From JBPEXY01 sp052031065 (lineage in GTDB: Bacteria; Pseudomonadota; Gammaproteobacteria; Immundisolibacterales; Immundisolibacteraceae): a stretch of 11,410 nucleotides of DNA. The position numbers and the translations under genes are program-made. This document shows, in pieces, positions 7,357 through 11,410 of this stretch; within the stretch, counting starts at the first letter, position 1; every line of letters begins with the position of its first letter. The notes under the pieces are model-generated. The model did no database searches and was not told the DNA's origin. It saw only the letters and a program-made list of their open reading frames with translations. Location: contig JBPEXY010000227.1 in NCBI GenBank assembly GCA_052031065.1, forward strand, positions 1-11,410, written 5' to 3'.

Positions 7357-8550
7357 AGAAACCCCGCACCATCTCCCCATTCGATGAGTGACCAGACGCT
7401 GCCCTACTGGCGAATCAGCGGTTTTTATCTCTTCTATTTTGCCATCCTTGGCGCCACGGTACCCTACTGGAACGTCTATCTGCAGGAGGTTGGTTTCACC
7501 GCACTGCAGATCGGCTGGATCACCGCAATCACGCTCGCGGTACGGGTGGTAGCACCCAATCTATGGGGTTGGTTTGCTGATCGGCTAGGGCGCCGAATGG
7601 TGGTGGTACGCTTGGGAATGGTGTTGGCGTTGCTGTTTTTCCTGCTCGTCGGCTTGCGCACTGATTTTCTCTGGATAGCGGTAACCATGACGCTATTCAG
7701 CTTCTTCTGGAATGCCTGTCTGGCGCAGTTTGAAGCCAATACGCTAAATCACCTGGGCAGTGGCAATAATCGCTACGGTCTGTTGCGACTTTGGGGGTCG
7801 GTTGGCTTCATTGCGGTAGTGGCAGGTGGCGGACTGCTGCTGGATCATTTTGGAATATCGTTGCTGTTGCCGATGATTTCGCTCCTGTTGCTTGGTGGTG
7901 TGTTTGCAAGCATGGTGGTTCCCGATCACGCCGGGAAAAAAATCCACGACCAACCAGCTGCGTTCACTGACCTGATCCGCCAGCCTCGGGTGGTCTGGTT
8001 CCTATTGGCGTGTCTACTGATGCAGATGAGCCATGGTCCCTTTTACACCTTTTTTTCTATTCATCTGGAGAGCATCGGTTACCCGCGGTCAGTGGTTGGC
8101 TACCTCTGGGCCCTTGGGGTGGTTGCAGAGGTGGGGGTTTTTATTCTGTTGGCGAGAGTAATGCCACGACTGGGAGTTGATCGGGTGCTTATTGGTAGCC
8201 TTTTCCTGGCGGTTGTCAGGTGGGTTTTGAACGGATTGTTTGTCGATGTCCTGTGGGTGGTGATCGTTGCTCAACTGCTGCATGCCGCGACATTCGGTGC
8301 GTTCCATGTGGCTGCCATTGCTCGTGTCCATCAGCTTTTTTCTGGTCGGTACCAGGGGCGGGGCCAGGCACTGTTTAGTAGTGCGGGGTTCGGGCTCGGT
8401 GGTGCTTTAGGCGGGCTTTACAGCGGCTACGCCTGGGAAGGGGTGGGGCCAGCAAATACCTATCTGCTGGCCTCTTCGGTGGCTGGGGTCGGTCTGCTGG
8501 TGTTGCTGGTTCCGCTGATGTGCAAAGGTGGTGAGCCAGCCGACCGTTGA
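7339..8550 (+). CDS. MFS transporter, MFS_1-like / HcaT type
   Basis: This is an integral inner-membrane protein with about 12 hydrophobic segments. The opening YWRISGFYLFYFAILGATVPYW pattern and the loop 2-3 motif GWFADRLGRR (about 77-86) fit the major facilitator branch that includes 3-phenylpropionate and nucleoside symporters. The substrate is unknown. The start is uncertain. The frame is open from ATG 7276 (424 aa, overlapping aroC by 34 nt), ATG 7339 (403 aa) and ATG 7384 (388 aa), and none has a clear Shine-Dalgarno site. The family core starts just after the 7384 Met, so that could also be the true start; 7339 is the first ATG after the aroC stop. It is probably expressed with aroC, and no terminator lies between them. 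Confidence 0.85.
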   Translation: MNETGTRNPAPSPHSMSDQTLPYWRISGFYLFYFAILGATVPYWNVYLQEVGFTALQIGWITAITLAVRVVAPNLWGWFADRLGRRMVVVRLGMVLALLFFLLVGLRTDFLWIAVTMTLFSFFWNACLAQFEANTLNHLGSGNNRYGLLRLWGSVGFIAVVAGGGLLLDHFGISLLLPMISLLLLGGVFASMVVPDHAGKKIHDQPAAFTDLIRQPRVVWFLLACLLMQMSHGPFYTFFSIHLESIGYPRSVVGYLWALGVVAEVGVFILLARVMPRLGVDRVLIGSLFLAVVRWVLNGLFVDVLWVVIVAQLLHAATFGAFHVAAIARVHQLFSGRYQGRGQALFSSAGFGLGGALGGLYSGYAWEGVGPANTYLLASSVAGVGLLVLLVPLMCKGGEPADR

Positions 8551-8600
8551 TCGTCTTTCCCGTTGCTGTTTAACTGCCGGTGCCAACCCGAAGCCGATAA

Positions 8601-8640
8601 GGCCCAGTGCAGCTATGTGCTAGAATCTGCGCCCTTTTTT
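8601..8640 (+). terminator. Possible terminator after the MFS gene
   Basis: An imperfect stem, 8607-8612 with 8627-8632 (one G-U pair), holds an inner cta/tag pairing, and two Gs at 8601-8602 could pair with 8633-8634. Six Ts (8635-8640) follow. The stem is weak and overlaps the candidate leu promoter, so only one reading may be right, or both may be used. The remaining bases 8551-8600 show nothing else. Confidence 0.25.
8618..8626 (+). promoter_or_regulatory. Candidate extended -10 promoter of the leu operon
   Basis: TGC-TAGAAT matches an extended -10 element (TGnTATAAT with one change). It is followed by a GC-rich discriminator, ctgcgccc. No good -35 hexamer lies 17 bp upstream (taaggc at 8598-8603), which extended -10 promoters tolerate. 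The transcript would start near 8633 and leave a leader of about 215 nt before leuC. Confidence 0.45.
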
Positions 8641-8675
8641 GTGTGGCTCCCGTCCATCGAGCTCGGTGAAATCTG

Positions 8676-8744
8676 ATGCCAGTCGCTCTGCTGATGAAAT
8701 ACTTCAGGGTCGGGTCGATGACGGTGGTCAGGATAGATTGTTAG
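8676..8744 (+). CDS. Candidate leader peptide of the leuCDB operon
   Basis: The 22-codon ORF reads M-P-V-A-L-L-M-K-Y-F and so on, and ends D-C-stop. It starts with ATG behind a good Shine-Dalgarno site GGTGA (8665-8669, 6-nt spacing). It has a CTG-CTG leucine pair at codons 5-6, four valines and one isoleucine, so seven of 22 residues are branched-chain. Its last codons form the left arm of a 9-bp inverted repeat. The layout suits a ribosome-sensing leader peptide controlling attenuation, but two Leu codons are fewer than the four in E. coli leuL, and no homology was checked. Confidence 0.4.
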   Translation: MPVALLMKYFRVGSMTVVRIDC

Positions 8745-8780
8745 TGTTCGTCTGTTGGCGAATGGGTTGGTCAATCTATC
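8732..8780 (+). promoter_or_regulatory. Candidate antiterminator stem in the leu leader
   Basis: gatagattg at 8732-8740 is a perfect 9-bp complement of caatctatc at 8772-8780, with a 31-nt loop. The left arm covers the end of the leader ORF (codons ATA GAT TG.). The right arm shares 8778-8780 with the terminator-like stem, so the two structures exclude each other. With a ribosome stalled at the Leu codons the left arm is free. With a ribosome at the leader stop it is covered. Confidence 0.4.
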
Positions 8781-8824
8781 GGCGACCTGGCTGGCGAATT
8801 TTGGGAGTCTTCCGCCGATTTTTT
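8778..8824 (+). terminator. Candidate attenuator terminator before leuC
   Basis: atcggcg at 8778-8784 pairs with cgccgat at 8813-8819 (7 bp) and is followed directly by Ts up to 8824. A second possible stem using ggcgaa (8793-8798) with tt-c-cgcc (8810-8816) ends at the same T-tract. The inner loop is long (28 nt) for the first version, so strength is uncertain. A third small stem, gccga/tcggc at 8814-8828, could compete. The site lies 23 nt before leuC. Confidence 0.35.
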
Positions 8825-8847
8825 CGGCTGCAATGGGTGGTTAAGTA

Positions 8848-10251
8848 ATGGCAGGCAAAACACTTTACGACAAGCTCTTCGACAGTCATGTGGTGCGAGA
8901 GGAGACTGATGGCTCGGTTTTACTCTACATAGACAGGCAGCTGTTGCATGAGGTGACTTCGCCCCAGGCCTTTGAAGGGCTACGGCTGGCGGGGCGTAAG
9001 CCCTGGCGTAGTGCAGCCAATCTGGCGGTTGCGGATCATAATGTGCCCACTACCAATCTTGCAGCCGGTATTACCGACCCCGTTGCCCGCCTGCAGGTGG
9101 AAACTCTGACTACAAACTGCGCAGAGTTCGGTATCACCGAGTTCGGTATGGGTGATCTGCGCCAGGGCGTGGTCCATGTCATGGGTCCGGAGCAGGGGTT
9201 TACCCAGCCAGGTATGACGATTGTCTGCGGTGATTCACACACGGCAACCCACGGAGCCTTTGCTGCCATCGCCTACGGAGTTGGGACTTCTGAGGTGGAA
9301 CATGCGCTTGCCACGCAAACCTTGCCGCAGACCAAATCGAAGAACATGCAGGTGGTGGTCGATGGTGATCTTGGCAGTGGCGTCACCGCCAAGGATATTA
9401 TTCTTGCGCTGATCGGTCAGGTTGGTACTGCCGGTGGTACCGGGTATGCCATTGAGTTTGCCGGTACCGCAGTCCGCGCCCTGTCGATGGAAGGGCGAAT
9501 GACGCTCTGCAACATGGCCATTGAGGCTGGCGCCCGTGTTGGGCTGGTGGCGGTTGATCAAACCACGGTTGATTATCTGCGCGGCCGACCCTTTGCTCCT
9601 GCTGGTGAACTCTGGGACGCGGCTGAAAATTATTGGCGTACGTTGGTTTCTGATCAGGATGCCCAGTTTGATCAGACGGTGACGTTGGCGGCTGCGGAGA
9701 TTGAGCCGCAGGTGACCTGGGGCACTTCTCCGGAGATGGTCACCGCTGTTGGTGGTTCCGTTCCTGACCCGGCGCAGCAATCTGACCCGGTTAAGGCCAG
9801 GGCGATGGCCAAAGCCCTCGATTATATGGGGCTGGCCGCCGGCACACCGATGGCGGACATTGAACTCGACAAGGTTTTTATCGGGTCCTGTACCAACGGA
9901 CGCATTGAGGATCTGCGCGCTGCGGCCGAGGTCGTCAAAGGCAAAAAAGTGAGTGGCCGTGTCAAGCTGGCGTTGGTGGTGCCTGGCAGCGGGTTGGTGA
10001 AAAAGCAGGCTGAGGAAGAGGGACTGGACCAGATTTTTCGTGATGCTGGCTTTGAATGGCGTGAGCCGGGCTGTTCCATGTGCCTGGCGATGAATGCCGA
10101 CAGGCTCGAAGCTGGAGAGCGCTGTGCCTCGACCTCCAACCGTAATTTCGAAGGCCGTCAGGGTCAGGGGGGGCGCACTCATCTGGTCAGTCCTGCGATG
10201 GCCGCCGGCGCTGCGATCGCCGGACATTTCATTGATGTGCGTAACTGGTAA
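8848..10251 (+). CDS. leuC: 3-isopropylmalate dehydratase, large subunit
   Basis: LeuC with LeuD forms isopropylmalate isomerase, which interconverts 2- and 3-isopropylmalate in leucine synthesis with a 4Fe-4S cluster. The 467-residue protein is full length (E. coli 466) and keeps the aconitase-family core. The N-terminus is KTLYDKLFDSHVV. HVMGPEQG and CGDSHTATHGAF are present in the substrate region. The three cluster cysteines are C348 (GSCTN), C409 and C412 (CSMC). The C-terminal part has STSNRNFEGRQG and THLVSPAMAAGAAIAGHF. The ATG at 8848 is supported by the N-terminal match and by GGGTGG at 8835-8840, 7 nt upstream. leuD follows after 14 nt. The region in front looks like an attenuator, so the gene is probably leucine-controlled. 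Confidence 0.98.
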   Translation: MAGKTLYDKLFDSHVVREETDGSVLLYIDRQLLHEVTSPQAFEGLRLAGRKPWRSAANLAVADHNVPTTNLAAGITDPVARLQVETLTTNCAEFGITEFGMGDLRQGVVHVMGPEQGFTQPGMTIVCGDSHTATHGAFAAIAYGVGTSEVEHALATQTLPQTKSKNMQVVVDGDLGSGVTAKDIILALIGQVGTAGGTGYAIEFAGTAVRALSMEGRMTLCNMAIEAGARVGLVAVDQTTVDYLRGRPFAPAGELWDAAENYWRTLVSDQDAQFDQTVTLAAAEIEPQVTWGTSPEMVTAVGGSVPDPAQQSDPVKARAMAKALDYMGLAAGTPMADIELDKVFIGSCTNGRIEDLRAAAEVVKGKKVSGRVKLALVVPGSGLVKKQAEEEGLDQIFRDAGFEWREPGCSMCLAMNADRLEAGERCASTSNRNFEGRQGQGGRTHLVSPAMAAGAAIAGHFIDVRNW

Positions 10252-10265
10252 ACGGGGGCAGACAG

Positions 10266-10919
10266 GTGCAGAAATTTGTTGAACACACCGGACTGGTCGC
10301 GCCGATCGACCGGGCCAATGTCGATACCGATGCGTTGATTCCGAAACAGTTCCTGAAGTCGATTGAGCGTTCCGGTTTTGGGCCGTTTCTATTCGATGAG
10401 TGGCGCTATCTCGATCATGGTGAGCCGGGTCAGGATTGTAGTCATAGACCACTGAACAGCGAGTTTGTACTTAATCAATCTCGTTATCAGGGAACAACCA
10501 TTCTGGTTGCGCGAGAGAATTTTGGCTGTGGGTCGAGTCGCGAACACGCCGTTTGGGCGTTGGAGAATTATGGTATTCGCGCGGTGATTGCCCCCAGTTT
10601 TGCAGAGATATTCTTCAGCAACTGTTTCAAAAACGGGCTGTTGCCCATTGTTCTTGCTGAGGAGCAGGTGGAACGACTGTTTGTTGAAATCGCTGCTGAT
10701 GAAGGGTATCGCCTGCACATAGACCTGCCCAATCAGGTGGTGGTGCTGCCCGCGGGAGACCGGTTCGAGTTTGAAGTCGAGCCGGTGAGAAAGCAGAACC
10801 TGCTTGAAGGGCTTGATGATATTGCTGTTACCCTGCAGCAAAGCCAACAGATCAGCGATTATGAACAGCGGGCCAGGGAAGCGACACCATGGCTGTTTAG
10901 TGACCTGAACGGTGCTTAG
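10266..10919 (+). CDS. leuD: 3-isopropylmalate dehydratase, small subunit
   Basis: LeuD is the swivel-domain subunit that completes the LeuC active site. The protein has 217 residues, somewhat longer than the E. coli 201, the extra length being mostly in the C-terminal tail (DIAVTLQQSQQISDYEQR). Family motifs are PIDRANVDTDALIPKQFLK at 13-31 and ENFGCGSSREHA at 84-95. The start is GTG at 10266: it keeps the usual N-terminus, and GGGGG (10254-10258) lies 7 nt before it. The 14-nt gap to leuC indicates one transcript. Confidence 0.97.
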   Translation: MQKFVEHTGLVAPIDRANVDTDALIPKQFLKSIERSGFGPFLFDEWRYLDHGEPGQDCSHRPLNSEFVLNQSRYQGTTILVARENFGCGSSREHAVWALENYGIRAVIAPSFAEIFFSNCFKNGLLPIVLAEEQVERLFVEIAADEGYRLHIDLPNQVVVLPAGDRFEFEVEPVRKQNLLEGLDDIAVTLQQSQQISDYEQRAREATPWLFSDLNGA

Positions 10920-10983
10920 GATTGGCGGTTAACCTTCGGCTGGGGTTTGGTCTCCTCTTAAAGAGCGATAAGGCGAATTATCA

Positions 10984-11410
10984 ATGACAAAAATTCTTGT
11001 ATTGCCGGGCGATGGCATTGGCACCGAGATCAGTGCCGAGGCGGTCAAGTTGATTGAGGCCGTGGAGCAGGTTTTCGGCTACCGCTGTGAGATCGAGCAG
11101 GGTTTGATTGGCGGTAGTGCCGTCGACCAGGCTGGCAAGCCCCTGCCGGAGGAAACCATAAAGTTGGCGCACCAGGCAGATGCGGTGCTGTTGGGAGCGG
11201 TAGGTGGCCCCAAATGGGATCAGCTGGCCCGGGAGCTCAGACCGGAGCGTGGATTACTGGGGTTGCGGTCTGAGCTTGGACTGTTTGCTAACCTGCGGCC
11301 GGCGATACTGTTTCCGCAACTGGCAGCGGCATCGACCCTTAAGGACGAGGTGGTTGCTGGACTGGATATTCTGATCATCAGAGAATTGACTGGTGGTATC
11401 TATTTTGGTG
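10984..11410 (+). CDS. leuB: 3-isopropylmalate dehydrogenase, 5' part (cut by window end)
   Basis: LeuB oxidises and decarboxylates 3-isopropylmalate with NAD+ to 2-oxoisocaproate. Only the first 142 codons are inside the window; the frame stays open to the end. Seen are the N-terminal LPGDGIGTEI, the GGPKWD loop, LRSELGLFANLRPA with the substrate-binding arginines, and RELTGGIYFG at the window edge, all typical of isopropylmalate dehydrogenase. The ATG at 10984 has AAGG (10970-10973) 10 nt upstream. It follows leuD by 64 nt, and I see no terminator in the gap, so it should be the third gene of the operon. Confidence 0.96.
   Translation, partial: MTKILVLPGDGIGTEISAEAVKLIEAVEQVFGYRCEIEQGLIGGSAVDQAGKPLPEETIKLAHQADAVLLGAVGGPKWDQLARELRPERGLLGLRSELGLFANLRPAILFPQLAAASTLKDEVVAGLDILIIRELTGGIYFG

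Noticed and set aside
8639..8848. 69-codon plus-strand ORF filling the leuC leader
   Set aside because: It starts with TTG without a ribosome site, has no recognisable protein pattern, and spans the proposed leader ORF and RNA stems in another frame.
9235..10452. 405-codon minus-strand ORF opposite leuC/leuD
   Set aside because: It is a shadow of two unmistakable genes on the other strand, rich in Arg/His/Thr as expected of an antisense frame, with no family motifs.

Overview
This window looks like a chromosomal housekeeping segment from a gammaproteobacterium. Supporting signs are LeuC, LeuD, AroC, GluQ and MobA proteins that read close to enterobacterial and pseudomonad forms, a 120-nt 5S rRNA with the gammaproteobacterial start and end, moderate GC content, and frequent GTG/TTG starts (the Nudix gene, gluQ, the cation transporter and leuD). 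The species cannot be named from sequence alone, and I see no insertion sequence, phage gene, CRISPR array or tRNA gene.

Layout: (1) 1-757 is the end of an rRNA operon: the 3' part of 23S rRNA, a tRNA-free spacer, 5S rRNA and a strong intrinsic terminator. (2) 872-2616 is a two-gene operon: a Nudix hydrolase with an interrupted Nudix box (NUDT19-like) and a LACTB2-like metallo-beta-lactamase-fold hydrolase. (3) 2661-4711, minus strand, holds mobA (molybdenum cofactor guanylyltransferase), gluQ (glutamyl-queuosine tRNA-Asp synthetase) and a TerB-fold protein that overlaps the end of gluQ by 16 bases. (4) 4798-6179, plus strand, holds a histidine-rich TusA-family protein coupled by a TTGA stop/start overlap to a zinc-type cation diffusion facilitator with an extra C-terminal domain. 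aroC (chorismate synthase) follows after 32 bases, and then an MFS transporter of the HcaT/MFS_1-like type. (5) 8551-11410 is the leucine operon leuC-leuD-leuB, with leuB cut by the window end.

The most interesting non-coding piece is the region of about 230 bases in front of leuC. It holds an extended -10 promoter and a 22-codon leader ORF with a Shine-Dalgarno site and a Leu-Leu codon pair. It also holds a 9-bp inverted repeat whose left arm lies in the last leader codons, and an overlapping hairpin that ends in a T-tract just before leuC. This is the arrangement expected of a ribosome-mediated attenuator of leucine synthesis. It is inferred from sequence alone.
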